In this document: piece by piece, positions 23,600 through 35,907 of the stretch
Layout: every line of letters starts with the position of its first letter
Numbering within the stretch: the stretch's first letter is position 1
Assembly: GCA_951230915.1 (NCBI GenBank)
Contig: OX579639.1
Span: 23,126,001 to 23,190,000, forward strand
DNA from: Antitrichia curtipendula
Lineage: Eukaryota > Streptophyta > Bryopsida > Hypnales > Leucodontaceae
Direction: 5' to 3'
Length of the DNA: 64,000 nucleotides
Program-made: the position numbers and the translations under genes
The notes under the pieces: generated by a model
What the model was told of the DNA's origin: nothing
Databases searched by the model: none
Seen by the model: only the letters and a program-made list of their open reading frames with translations

Positions 23600-24985
23600 A
23601 TTTTTTGTTGTTTTAAATAATAAATAATAAATCCTATTTTTATTATTCTTCATTAAAATTGCATCAAATTATTTGATTATTAATTAAATATAAAAGATAT
23701 TAAATTATATTTCTAAAATTTATAATACACATAGAAATGGTTCTTTGATACAGAGGTAGACTCATATAGAAATGAGTAATGGCAAACTAAATCAATGCCT
23801 TGCACTATGAGAAGTGTCAACTACTAGAAATACATGTACTTCCTAAATCAAAGTTTGCAAATTCCTACTTCTAATTGCCACACTACTGTGAATACGACGT
23901 GGTTATGAACTGCCAATTACGACTGCCAAAGTTGCATGCGTCTCAGTAACGCGCGACTACGGCACCTTCAACTACGGTCCGTGCTCGTTGACTCCACTGA
24001 CACTCTATAATCGGTTCTTACTAGGAGCAAGTGCGACTGCACCCTTAGGCTGGTTGTTTTATTCACTTGCTATTTGCAATGTAATCCATTTCATTGGTTA
24101 CAGAAACCAAACAACTTGGAACCAAGGCCTTTCCACTTGGTCTACCTTGAAGATGACATTCCGGTTGCTTCAATTAGTATCAAGTTTTTCCACCTTCCAA
24201 GTTCCTTTCTTGATAATCGTAGTTATTTCTTTTTAACTAAATGAGGTAGTTGTCAACCAACACCTTTGAACTCCTGAATTCCCTATCTTGTTTTTCAGAA
24301 TGTTTGGAAGGCATAACATTTTGGTAAATTGGACAGAGAGTTCACTAGTTCAATGGTATTAGTAGATGATTATCTCATTTGGTTGAAAACAATACACACT
24401 GATTATCAAAAAGATGTTGAGCTATAGACTACATTATGATTTTCGAAGTTTTCAATTACAAAAATCTCTATCGATTAGTATTTAGAAAACTACATTAGTT
24501 GAAAGATAGGTTTAATTAATTCCCATTGAAAAAGTTTAATCTAATATGTACGGCTACTCTAGGCTGAATATATAGTACATAGTCTACTAGATTTCAATTG
24601 TTGTAGGAAGTCTATTAATAAATTATCCTTCATTAATAGAAGTTATGCACATTTTTCATTGTATTGTGAATGTTGATGTACATAGATAATTTCAATATGA
24701 ATCTAAGAAATTACCCGGAAATGGAAAAAAAATTCATATTGCATGAACATAAAGGTATATCTTCAGTAGGAATTTAGAAAATTATATATTGGACAACTAA
24801 ATTACTAAATTGAGAGTTCATTTCAATCCAATTTCTGAAGATACATGTGTTTATGAATTATGACACTTACAATGAATGAGATGTTTTTAGGATACTATAA
24901 TAATAAAATTGAGAAATCCCACACCAAAAATTTTCTTCACCCAAGTATATAATTTATATTACAATTTTTTTATTCTTTGTTTTCT
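23600..24985. other. AT-rich intergenic DNA, nothing recognised
   Basis: One 82-codon plus-strand ORF (23988-24236) has no recognisable features. No repeats stand out by eye. Confidence 0.5.
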
Positions 24986-25725
24986 AAGTCTTAGGAAATG
25001 AAATTAACCCCTAAATGCCCAAGGCTTCTTTTGAGTCTTTAGAAATTTTCTCTAATAACACCATATTCATTAAAATGAGAGATTGGAGACCTCTCAAAAT
25101 AATCATGTTGATCTCGACCTAAATCCATATTCCATTAAAATGAGAGTTTTGATCAAAATTGATATAAAACCTTTCAATATTAGGTCAAAATTGAAAGCTT
25201 TTCTGTTAATTTAACTCGAATCGAGTTAAATTGACATAAAACCTTTCAATTTTAGCTGAATTGACATAAAACCTTTAGTTGATTTTTTTAAAAATAACCT
25301 CTCATTTCAATGAAAAAGTCTTATTTTAATGAATATGGTGTTTAATCTGAACAAATAGCCAACATTTTGATAAATTTTGCCAATTTTTTTTTAATTGTAG
25401 TTGTAAAAACAAACTAGACATGTTATAAATCACATAGGAAAAAAAAACAAAAAAAACACTTAAGAATCAAAATATTATAATGTTTGATCATGAAGGTGTT
25501 AAAACAATGAAAATCTTTCAATTCTCTTTTTGCATATCACATCTAAAAAAGTGGTCACCAAAATAATGAGAGTTCAAAGGGCCTAACATGCATAACCCCA
25601 ATCAATTTATGGCTTTTCAAAATGAACTCTACAATTTTTTTAAATGAATTTCTACTGTACTTGAGCTCATTTATAAGAGCCCATAATAGTACAAAAAATC
25701 CAAATTGCAATGAGTAACCTTCAAA
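24985..25725 (+). repeat. Dispersed AT-rich repeat, copy A (copy B at about 57095-57870)
   Basis: Shared phrases in the same order include ATGCCCAAGGC, AACATTTTGAT, TATAATGTTTGANCATGANG followed by GTGTTAAAAC, CCTAACATGYATAACCCCAA, CAATTTATGGCTTTT, and near the end GATTGCAATGGGTACCCTT / AATTGCAATGAGTAACCTT. Copy A carries a MITE that copy B lacks, and copy B carries one that copy A lacks. The homology stops where the hairpin array begins in copy A. Confidence 0.8.
25057..25342. mobile_element. MITE, 286 bp, with TIRs and a paralogous empty site
   Basis: The left end AACACCATATTCATTAAAAT is the reverse complement of the right end ATTTTAATGAATATGGTGTT. TAAT flanks both ends (25053-25056 and 25343-25346). 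The related sequence at about 57165-57185 runs from GCTCTAAAT straight to TGAACAAAATG without the insert, which is what an unfilled site looks like. The interior holds a palindrome TTAACTCGAATCGAGTTAA and no ORF. Confidence 0.85.
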
Positions 25726-25735
25726 ATATAATGAA

Positions 25736-26575
25736 GTGTGCTTGAAGTGGACCTCAAGCACACCTCAAGCACACTTTGTTTTTGTTTAAGATTTAGAATA
25801 GAGTTGTTTAACAAAAAATTTAATCAATTTTCTTAATTGAAATACAATGAAGGGTGCTTGAGGTGTGCTTCAGGTCACCTCAAGCACACCTCAAGTACCC
25901 CTCAAGTACACTTTATTTTAGTTTAAGATTTAGACTTGCATTTTTTAACAAAATTTTTATGAACCTTTTTCTTATTGAAATACAATAAAGTGTACTTGAG
26001 GGGTACTTGAGGTGGACCTCAAGTTCACCTCAAGCACACTTGGAGTAAACCTCAAGCACACTTGATTTTTGTTCAAGATTTGGAATATAATTTTTTAATA
26101 ATTTTTTAATGAGACTTTTTATTTATTCAAATACAATGGGGTGTGCTTGAGGTGTGCCTGAGGTGGACCTCAAGCACACCTCAAGCACACTTTATTTTTG
26201 TTTAAGATTAGAATAGAATTATTTAACATTTAAAAAAAAAAATTGCTTCAAATTCCTGAGGTGTGCTTGAGGTGTGTTTGAGGTGGACTTGAAGCACACC
26301 TCAAGTACACCTAAAGCACCCTTTGTTTTTTTTAAAGGTTTAAAATAGAAATATTCAACAAAAAAATTTTAAACTTTTTTCCATTCAAATGCAATGAATT
26401 GTGCTTGGGATGTGCTTGAGGTTGACCTCAAGCACACCTCAATCACCCTTTTTTTTGAAGATTTAAAATAGGTATTTTTACCAAACTTTTTTTTAGTTCT
26501 TTTTAATTCACATGTAATGAAGTGTGCTTGAGGTGTGCTTGAGGTGGACTTCAAGTACACATCAAAATTCCTTTG
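25736..26575. repeat. Tandem array of seven units, each with a long near-perfect hairpin
   Basis: Units start near 25736, 25852, 25988, 26141, 26261, 26400 and 26522 (steps of about 116-153 bp). In the clearest unit (26141-26190) the left arm GTGTGCTTGAGGTGTGCCTG plus AGGT faces ACCTCAAGCACACCTCAAGC plus ACAC across a 2-nt loop, 24-bp arms with one mismatch. Each arm is itself two copies of GTGCTTGAGGT. Hairpins are joined by AT-rich spacers of the type TTTATTTTTGTTTAAGATTT..AATACAATGAA. The short ORFs here are shadows of the repeat. Confidence 0.9.
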
Positions 26576-26599
26576 ATCTTCTTTAAGATTTAAATTAGA

Positions 26600-29500
26600 A
26601 TCTTTTACATTAAATTTTTTTAATTTTTTTTCTATTTTTTGCTTAAGATGTGAAGATTGAAACTTTGGAATAGCATAGGAGAAGAAAATAAATTACATAA
26701 ATAATAGATTAAATGATTTGCAAAATTATTTGACCATTTTTCAATATTCCTTCTATCTCACACAGTCACAGTCACGTACTTTTGTAGTTCCTAAATTAGA
26801 GTTTCAATTAAACATTGAAAGTAAAAAAATTGAGTTTTCTTCCCTTTCAATAGAATACAAACAATGACATATTGACATTGTCCCAATAAATGTCCACCTT
26901 CTTGTACTTCTCTGCTAGAACATCCTATAAAAAATTAAAAACAAGTAAAAGGAAGCTAGTCTTTCAAAGTATTGGACTTTCTAATACAAATTATTTTTTT
27001 GAGTATTTACTTGCTATAAAATAATTAATTTGACAATATATTTGAAAATAGAGTTAACTTTACTAAGGATACAAGTGTTTTGAAATGATTTTGTGTCCCA
27101 AACCCAATATAACTATAGGAATTAAAATATAGGTTTTATTTTTTGTATTATATATATGTGATACATATATGTTATTCAATATAGTAATTTATATAATGAG
27201 GAATACATCCTTTTGAAAATGAAAATAAATATTTGAAAACCTTATTCATAGAATACTTAAAAAAAAATTTGTTCTAGAAAATGAAAATGTAAGGTTGGAA
27301 TTAGGATTGACAGACCTGTATGTGTACAATTGTTGACTCCCATGGCTTGTAATGTGACTTTGTTTCAAGTGTGACAACTTGTGACACTGGCAAACAGAGT
27401 GACAGCGTGCCAAAGGCAAAACCAGTGGACATTATAGTAGTATTGTTGAGCCACACTTGTTGAGGAGGTTGTCTTCTCTGTCGTCCTCGGCCCTTTGTGC
27501 GGAAGACTGTGTGTTGTACCATCTTATGTGTGCACTGCTTTTGTGCTTGCGATCATGGCTTTTAATGTCGTCCTCTACCTCTAGTTCGTGTTTGTCACTT
27601 TGTTTGTAAGTGTTTGTGAAATTAGTTGCGTGCCATCTTGGGCTCATGCAGTTATTGCCCAGCATTTTCAGTCTCATTGGAACATTGCTTGTGCAGTCGT
27701 GCAGCGTGTGGGAGCTTGAAGGAAGTGGTAGAAGTTAGGACCTCAATGGCCATGAAGAGGGGACGCCATGGGAGAACTGATTTCCAGTTTAGTTTGTAAT
27801 CTGTAATAGAGTGTTCGTGCCAGTTCTTGGGTAAGCGTAGACACGAAGCATCGATACATCACAAGATTGATTGATCCAGTGTTGGAAGCAATCCGGTGCA
27901 AGGGTTGGAGTTTTGTTTGGAAAACTTTGAAAATGGAGGTTGATATTACTACTCTTCAACCTTTGCATACATGGGGTCCCTACGGGATTTGAATTCGTTG
28001 TGACTGGGGCGGGGTTTTGTTAGTTTGTTGTTTGGAGCGTTGTCTACTTGATCTGGAATTGTGAAAAAACAGAGAATTTTTTTGTTTTGGGTTCGTTGTG
28101 GTCGGTCGGGTTGAAGTCATTTCAAATAGCTTGATAGTGACCGAGTTTTGAAGGAAGTGTATTCAGAAGCTTAGATACCATCTCCACGTCTCTCCCACAT
28201 CCCGCGTTACTCTTCTGCACATCAAAGAAGAAACCGAAGCTTGCCTGTTATGTTGAATCTATTCAAGTTTGTTTTACAGCGGAGGAGAGAGAGAGAAAGA
28301 TCAAGAGAAAGAGGACTATTGTGGCGCTTGATGCAGTGGACGATTTGGAGTTTTTAATTCGCACGAAGAAGACAAGCCCAACTTCCGCCGTTTCCTAGTT
28401 TTTGAGACAAGCTTCTTTGAAACCCTTATTATCATTTGGCTCTGTCTGTCGCTTTGGGGCTATGTTGTTTTGTGCCAGCGATCCTTTTCTTTTGGTATCA
28501 GGTTTACTATGTATGCACTTGCCGAAACAAGTTTCCGTTTCTATTGAGGCAGGGATTTGTGCGTACATTGCAATGTGTAGCAACAGGGGATTTTAGAGAA
28601 AAAGTTAAATATTTGGCCGCAAGATTTGGAAAGTCTACCAATCATTTAGAGGGAAGGAGTAGGAAGCAGAACACGCGATCAATCGCGTTGGGGTGTTCTT
28701 TGTTGTTGTAGTTCTTGTTTTTGGTTTGCAAACTTGGTTTGCAAATGCTCAAGGTATGGTCTTTTTTTCTTGTCGGATCAACTGCGATGTGGGGTTAGTT
28801 TATTCATTTGGGCAAGAAAATGCTCAGGTTTAGGTTTCTACGGTGGGACGATGGATTTTTTGTTTCTGCTACAATGTTGGAAAAGGGAATGTGATCCTGA
28901 ATTCTACACCTATTTTGGGAGATATAATCATTTGACAGAATTTGGGTTTACGATTATGACTTCATGGTTGAAGTAGATGTGATGCTCCTCAATGGGATTA
29001 TGTGGAGTTTGTGACAATTGCATAAGGGAGTGGTTTTCGGAGAGAAGCTTGGAGGAAGGCAGAGAGAAAGAGGAGGGCTTCAGTTTTCATGTCGTTGGAG
29101 GTTGGGCTTGTTTGGTTTTCATGGTCGTTGTTTTAAATTCTTAGAAGTCATTGTTAGAGGCATTGCGTCCTGTCCGCAAGCCACGGGTTTTTTCCCCAGT
29201 GTCGCGAAGCTGCATTAGTCGATCGCTAACCATTCTTGAGCTTGCTGTGTGGATTTTGTAGCAGTTTTGAGCTTTTTGAGGGCGTCTCGGGGCCAATGCG
29301 GGCCTTTGGAGATCCATTGTAGGGGGGTTCAGAGGAAGTACAGCGCAGGGGTGCGGGATCTTTGAGAGGAGGCACTTCAGGGTTGTGGGGTTCATTTTTC
29401 AGTTGAAAAGAAGCTTGGATGGGAGTTCTTTGGATGCGATCCGCAGGGTTGCTGATCTAGGTCAATTGGATTCTGGGGCATTACGGGAAGAGTGCGAGAG

Positions 29501-32500
29501 AAGGGGAAGGGAAGGTAAGGTAGGTGCGCTGGCACCCATATCCAACCGTATTGACTTTCACAGATGTAAACACCGACTGCCGCTTCAGTTAATTTACATG
29601 GTCTCGTTTTTGGCATGCATCGGAACTACGGATGGTACTTGTTTTTTGATAGCATGATTTTTGAATTGGTGCGTGGATGACAATGTCGGTTGCAGGTTAA
29701 TTGTAACAATTCCACATGTACCATTTGCCCTGGCATTATTTGCGATGATCTTTCGAATCGTGTTTGGAGCTAGCGATGTTCCTTTCATTTTGCTTACTCT
29801 TTTTTTTATTAGTTTCACCAGAGTTGATAATTCTTGGGAGTTGAGTATGCAACTTTCTCGGGATCAGGATTCGTTATTGGCTTGTCTGCAGGATTTTGTG
29901 TGTGAGCTTTTTATTGATTGTGGTTAGTGGTCTTTCAAAGATCTTTCACATTGTTATTCAGAGTTGTCAGTAGTCTTTCTGTAGTTCCGCTATTTAGCAT
30001 AGTGACCTCCAACTATGACTCTAAAAGAAGCTGAGTCTTGTCTTTTATAGGTAATTGTGCTTCTACACTAAGTAATTACTTCGAATAAGCCTCCTACGTT
30101 CTCAGGGTTATGGATAGGTTTGAGCTGTAGCTCGGAATGTGACGAAATCCCTGATTAAACAACAAAGTGTCATTAATTGTAAGAGCAGTTTCTCAGATTT
30201 CGGAATTGGGAAATCAAGGGAGGAAGTATCGTTTGTAGGATTTGCTCTTTTTTTGTAGATAAAGCAAGTTTCTTTGGAACATATAGTTGAATGTACTTCT
30301 GCGGAGTTCTGGGATACACCATCGCTTACGTCCACGCAATGGAATGGATTTTACCTTTTTCATATTTTTTTCAATTCGCTCGAAAAGGAAGTTGAGTCCT
30401 GAACCTCGGAATTGTAAGTTGTTTATTAGAGTCTAAGACATTGCATTATACGTCACATTGGAGAACGATTGTATGAAATGTGCAATTTTGAATGTATTAC
30501 AAATGTATTGTAGGAAGAGGACTAGTGTGAGCTAGGGATGCGAGCCTTAGTTTTTTGAGGACGGGTTGTTGCTATAAGATTGGTTAACCAATGAGGGCCT
30601 TGCAAAACAGAAGCTGGTATTGGACAGGGTAGATTCTGGAGGCAGGGGCCTTATGGCAACGCAAAGCTTGCGTCAGGGTGAACAACTGTTGTTTGTGCCA
30701 TCGAGGCTTCTTATTTCTGCTGATTTGATGAGTTGGTTCCTCAGGCGTTATTGTGGTCCCTTGCCATCACTATGCCTGAACTAGAAATTGAAATTCACTT
30801 TAGAATGTTGTAGGCAATTTTAGTAATTTTCATTACATTTTTTATTGTTCAAAAACTTCGGCATGGTTTCTTCGTTCTATAGATATATTTTGCTAAATGA
30901 TTCATTTCAAGTCCTAAAGATATGGAAGTGGCCACCTTTAGGCACTAGAACCAGGGTTTTAGCTCTTACGACTATTCTGGGGCTCATTTTTTCAATTTTG
31001 GGATATGAACGCAGACACTAGTATGACCCGAAACCTCAAGAGGCAAGGGAAGTCACAGTCATGGCATGGTTGACCAGAAGAACAAACAAAAGTCGATGGC
31101 ATTCAAATGCCTTTTTTCAACACTCTACTCCTCTATAAACTTGCATGCATGTCGCAGTCTTTTTCACATTGTTTAGTCTCGAATTACAGCAAACGATTGA
31201 AATAGTCAATTCTAGAGGCTAGCTTTGCCATTCATTAGAAAAATCTGAACTCTCCAAAAGTCTGTTTGACTTTCTGGAATTCTACAATTACAGAAAAAAA
31301 ATATTAAAAAATTGAAATAAAAAAATGAAATAAAATGTTTATTTATTTATTTCATAGTTTCACCTTGTGTGCCACGCAAGACTGGAGACTTTTTAAGAAA
31401 ATTCAAATTTTTTTTAATTAAAAAAAAGAAAAAGAAAAATTTGTTCCCCTGGATTTGCACAGTTCCAGAAAGTTAAACGGGCTTTTGGAGAGTCCAGATT
31501 TTTTCTAATGTGTTTATCTTCGACGAACTTGTAGAATTCGAATCGATTTGGAGGTAAATTTTCTCACCTCATTACTACTATACATCAAAATTTTCTCACC
31601 GGTTTGGAGCGGTTGTATATATTGATCTCGGTTAAGTAGTGAGACTGAATTCGAACCTTTTCTTTGTTTTTGCTGGTTTGCTCTTTTTGCCTCTGGTAGT
31701 ATGAGTCGGTTTGTTCTTGCTTTCATCGATTTTAGAAGGTTTGTCATTTTTTTGTTTTGTTGGGATTAGGTGTAGGGAATTGGAGTTTTTGGAAATTTAG
31801 ATGATGTTCATGCATGCTGGTTTTTGAGCATGTGTCATAAATCGCAATACTGTAGTATTAATCTTTATTTAGGATTTAATTATAACTAAGGCTGTCAGGG
31901 TACAACACACCATGAAGTGAAAGTGCCATGAAGTCTTTTAATTTGTTTTTTTCATGTCCAATCTAAAATGGAAGTCATTGAAAAAATATGATGCAAAAAG
32001 GATATATTATACATTATGTTTGATAAAGCTATTAACTATTTCTGTTGAGCATCTTTTAATGCAAAGGTGGATATTAGTATAATTTTGGAATTTGGAATTT
32101 TGGTTTGCTATCTGTAGAACTATGGTATTTGTGAATCCTTAGTCAGAGTAATTCTGGTTTGCAACTGAAAGATCCACTTGTAAGGTCATCAGAAAGTTTA
32201 GTATCGCTAGAAGTATGCCTTATCCAAATCTCTTGTACTATTCTTGGATCTCTAAAATTTAATTACTTGTGTCCAGGTGTGGACTTTATGATTTGCAGAT
32301 GGAGAGTTTACCTGTGAGGTTGTGACACAGTTCTTTTCAAAATATGAATAGTTAAAGGGCTGTAGTTACTTCTCTTTATCTTATTGAATAGATTTTTGTG
32401 GTTGTACATTTCAATAGGAATCTTCTACAACCTGATATTGAATACATAATAGTCTCAAGCACTGATCAACTAAGTCTGAAAGCAGTCAATAGTTTAAAAA

Positions 32501-33400
32501 AATCCAAAAAAACAGTCCATTGATTCAAATTAATATAAATCTTGTTTTTTTTATGTGTGGTTTTTGCACATTGAAACAGATTAGTTGTTAGATTTTGTAC
32601 ATGTGAAGACAAATTCAAGGAGGGTATAGTAAGGAGAGTTTTATTATTGCTCATGTAAATCTCATTCTTTGTCTTCTTTCTTAGAAGCAACCATAAAAAA
32701 GGACGATAAACATTTTGATTGTGAAACATTCAACTACTCAAATTTCCGGATCAAAGTTCACCTCGTATGTGGCCTTGTCATGGCTAGATTTTTTGCAGTA
32801 CTTTAAATTGACTATTTCCTTTACCTTGGTTCTTTGTATGTCAATTGATGTATCGAAAAAAGACCATCTTCAAGGAGTTTGCATAATGGGGATATTATTT
32901 GAAGTCCCTGTTGCAGAGTAGAACAGTGCTCAGAGAGCTGAACCTATTTTTTGTAATTCTTTGGTCGTATGTTTTAAGCAACGATGGTACTAAAACTTTG
33001 TCAATTACCGACTACGGATTGTGATAAAGCTTTTTTGGATACAGGACTTGTGTCAAGCTTGACTTGTGGTTGGTGCAAGCAAATTGAAGTACAAGTTTGC
33101 ATCTCTCTGTCCTCCAAATGAAGCCCTGTGTGCTCTTTAGAAGACTTTGAAGGAGTTCATTGCCATGCAAGAGACTGCGAAAAGGATATTTGCAATTACC
33201 CTCCCTTCTATACTACATAAATATTATGTAATATTTAAATGTAAAAGTATTAGTGAAAGCATAGAAAAAGTTGTTATTGGTTGCCCTTTTTTGTAGCGGT
33301 ATTTTTTAATATAGTTGATGTAATTTTGGTTCATTACAATAATGGCATTGTAGAGAGTACTCACTACAGTATTTTAGGAATCTGAATGATTTTTTGTAGT
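26600..33400. other. Long stretch without recognisable genes
   Basis: From 27.3 to 30.4 kb the base composition is less AT-rich and many short ORFs occur (for example 28402-28596, 29385-29657, 29661-29927), but they overlap on both strands, have no recognisable domains and no consistent splice pattern. The block could hold a non-coding transcript or the long leader of an unrecognised gene. From 30.4 to 33.4 kb it is AT-rich with nothing recognisable. Confidence 0.4.
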
Positions 33401-34213
33401 AAAATTTTCAGGAGCATTATGTTTTTATGATGAGAATTAGAAGTGGGTCGTTTTGAGTACATGAGGAGATTTCTGATGAAGATGCTATTTCACCCGTACC
33501 TAAAGCTTCAATTGTGATACAATCGATTTTAAAGGATGATGTTTTCTGTGAAGGTAGAAATGTAAGTCAACATTAGTTCTTTTCAAAAGTTAATTATTAT
33601 TCTTGTTTTCTTGGAGGTGTACATGTCATTGTGTTGTATTGTCCCAGCTTATTTAAGAAGCAGTTGATATGATCAAGATGGTTGTCAGATTGAATTGACA
33701 TGAAGAGCTGAAGAATTTGAAGCAATTTGCTTGAGGGCCGACTCTCTATTCATGCAAATGGTAGGCGACCATCGAAAGGAGAAAGAAATGAATGTGCTGT
33801 GATGTCTGGGACTCAAATTTGTACACACCTTGATTAGAGTATTACGTAAGGTTGGTGAATGGTGATAAAGGACTTTTGAATTTGTTGAATTTTTCAGTTA
33901 AAACTTTTTGAAATTGATAAGACGTGTGAAATAAGAATAAGACATTTGTTGATCATGGACATTGTTGTGAAGTTGCCGCAAGTTAAGAATCATTGAAGAC
34001 TTGTTGAGTCATGGAACATTTTTTGTTTCAGACTTTGCCTCTGTTTTTACTGGAGATGAGTTGCTTTTGTCAAAGGGGCCTAGCATCTGCATATTCTAAT
34101 ACATGGTTATGATTGCAGCCTAATATGATTGAAATTGACATGGAGAAGCTCATGTAAGATGTTATGCAACCTGAAGGACCTGCTCAGCAACAAAGAAGTA
34201 GCATTTCTACTAG

Positions 34214-34756
34214 TTGAAAGTGTTTGCACTTGCAATTGCAAAGCAATGGGAAGCACTAGAGAAAATTTCTAAAGAAAAGAAACCTCCCATTGGTAGAATG
34301 CCTATAAAGTCCTTTCTTCTAAAGCATGACCCAGGGTTTTGGATCTTGATGTGAACGATGCCTGATATCTCTTATGTTGGCACCTAACTTATAATTTAAT
34401 TTCATTCTATATAAGGTTGTGATTTCTTGAACTCTTCATGTTCACCAAGATTTATTCTGTTTAAAAACTCAAATACTGGATGAAGACGGATTTGTTGAAA
34501 GTGAAAGCAAACTACAATTTCCAACCTTAGTATCTTCGGATTGTTGATTAGTGGTTGCAAGACGTTACAAAGGTTGGACCTTTCTGCAGCAGTGTAATTA
34601 ATTTTGAGATAGATACTAAGATACAATCTTGTTTTATATTTGTCTTGTGTCCATGTAGGATGCAAACAATTTGTGGAGGCTTGCATAAGAGAAGAGGAAA
34701 ATTATGAAGCTTTGAAGTATATTGTGAATCTTACAGATCCACAAGAGAGAGCTGAG
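34214..34756 (+). pseudogene. VPS16: Fragment of VPS16 (HOPS/CORVET tethering subunit)
   Basis: The plus strand at 34214-34300 reads LKVFALAIAKQWEALEKISK followed by EKKPPIG. A second exon with canonical borders (acceptor ending at 34658, donor GTATGC from 34757) reads QFVEACIREEENYEALKYIV then NLTDPQERAE. Both match the C-terminal helical-repeat region of plant VPS16 (VCL1), where the order is 'WEALEKFSKEKRPPIG..PFVEACI..EALKYIPKL.DP.ERAE'. VPS16 helps tether vesicles to the vacuole. Between the exons the 'RPF' junction is disturbed and a stop follows. I cannot find the N-terminal beta-propeller or the final exon, so this looks like a truncated, spliced-type gene fragment rather than a working gene. 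Confidence 0.75.
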
Positions 34757-35907
34757 GTATGCTTTTATTCTTTAATATGCACTTGTTCTCATTGATGTAA
34801 CTGATGGTGAATATCATAGAAGTTTCATACCACAAATGACCACTTCTAAAACTCTAGGAATTGAACTATATGATTCAAGAAGCTTCTATGAAGGTAACAA
34901 GTGCACCATTAGAAAGAGGTATCCAAATTTTGATGAAGTCCATAGCTTGGATAGCTTTTGCATTGCAGATGGAGGATACAATTATTGTTCATTTTGTGGT
35001 ACATGGACATAAAATTTTACTAGAGGGAACATCATTTGGTTTTGTAAATTGAGTTTTGGTTGCTCATTATTTGCAAATGCAAGTGACAATTCACTTGTTG
35101 CTTAGAAAGACAATTCCATTCATTTACAACTACAGCTAAGAGCTTTTGGTTCTTCTGTTTTTATTTTATTTTTTCCTTTTTTAAATTTTGGATGTGTATT
35201 ACTTAGGGAAGGACACGAGGTTTGAGTGATTCATGGGCTCTCTATTTACATCTGCAAATTTTTTGTAAATGTGAAATGAAAACTCTCTTTCTGTGACTAG
35301 TTGGGGATGTAGCCTTTGATATTTCAATTTTGTTGAGCTTTTGCAGACCCACTAGGAGCTGTTGAAGAAGTTGGCTGATTTAATTGGTATTATGTCCATC
35401 ATGCAAGTGAGTTTACTTGATCATCCACTTTTTAGTGAAATTCGGTGTTGGTCAGGATCCTATATTGCTTCTATATTGTTATGTTGAATTTCCCTATTTA
35501 CAGCGCATCTTACAAAGTATTAAGTTCATGTGCATTTTCTTGGCTTTCTCTTGACTAATGGACAAAGAGAGCTAATGTTGTGATTTTGTAAAGCAAAGTA
35601 GTACCGATTTAAATGCTTGCTGCTTGAGATGTACTCTAACTAATCTTAGAGCATGTCAAGTTGTTGAAGTCTTTTTAGTTAAAAAATGTTTATTCATAAC
35701 TTAAATGGGAACTTCAACTGAGATGTGTCCTAACTTTATCTTAGGCATGTCAAGATGTTTAGAAGTTCTTTAAGTAAAGCTATAAGTATATTGGTAGGTG
35801 TTGTTTTCATAACTAAAAGTGACATTTTGTATTATTTTTAGATTCTAAATTTTTTTACATCATTATTAAAAATATAAACATTAATATGAATGTTTTGTTT
35901 GTTTAGA

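Noticed and set aside
25736..26575. CRISPR array
   Set aside because: Units are long inverted repeats with similar AT-rich spacers, in a plant-like genome, without cas genes; it is a satellite.
27301..30335. A multi-exon gene on either strand
   Set aside because: Despite moderate GC content I could not join any frames into a recognisable domain.
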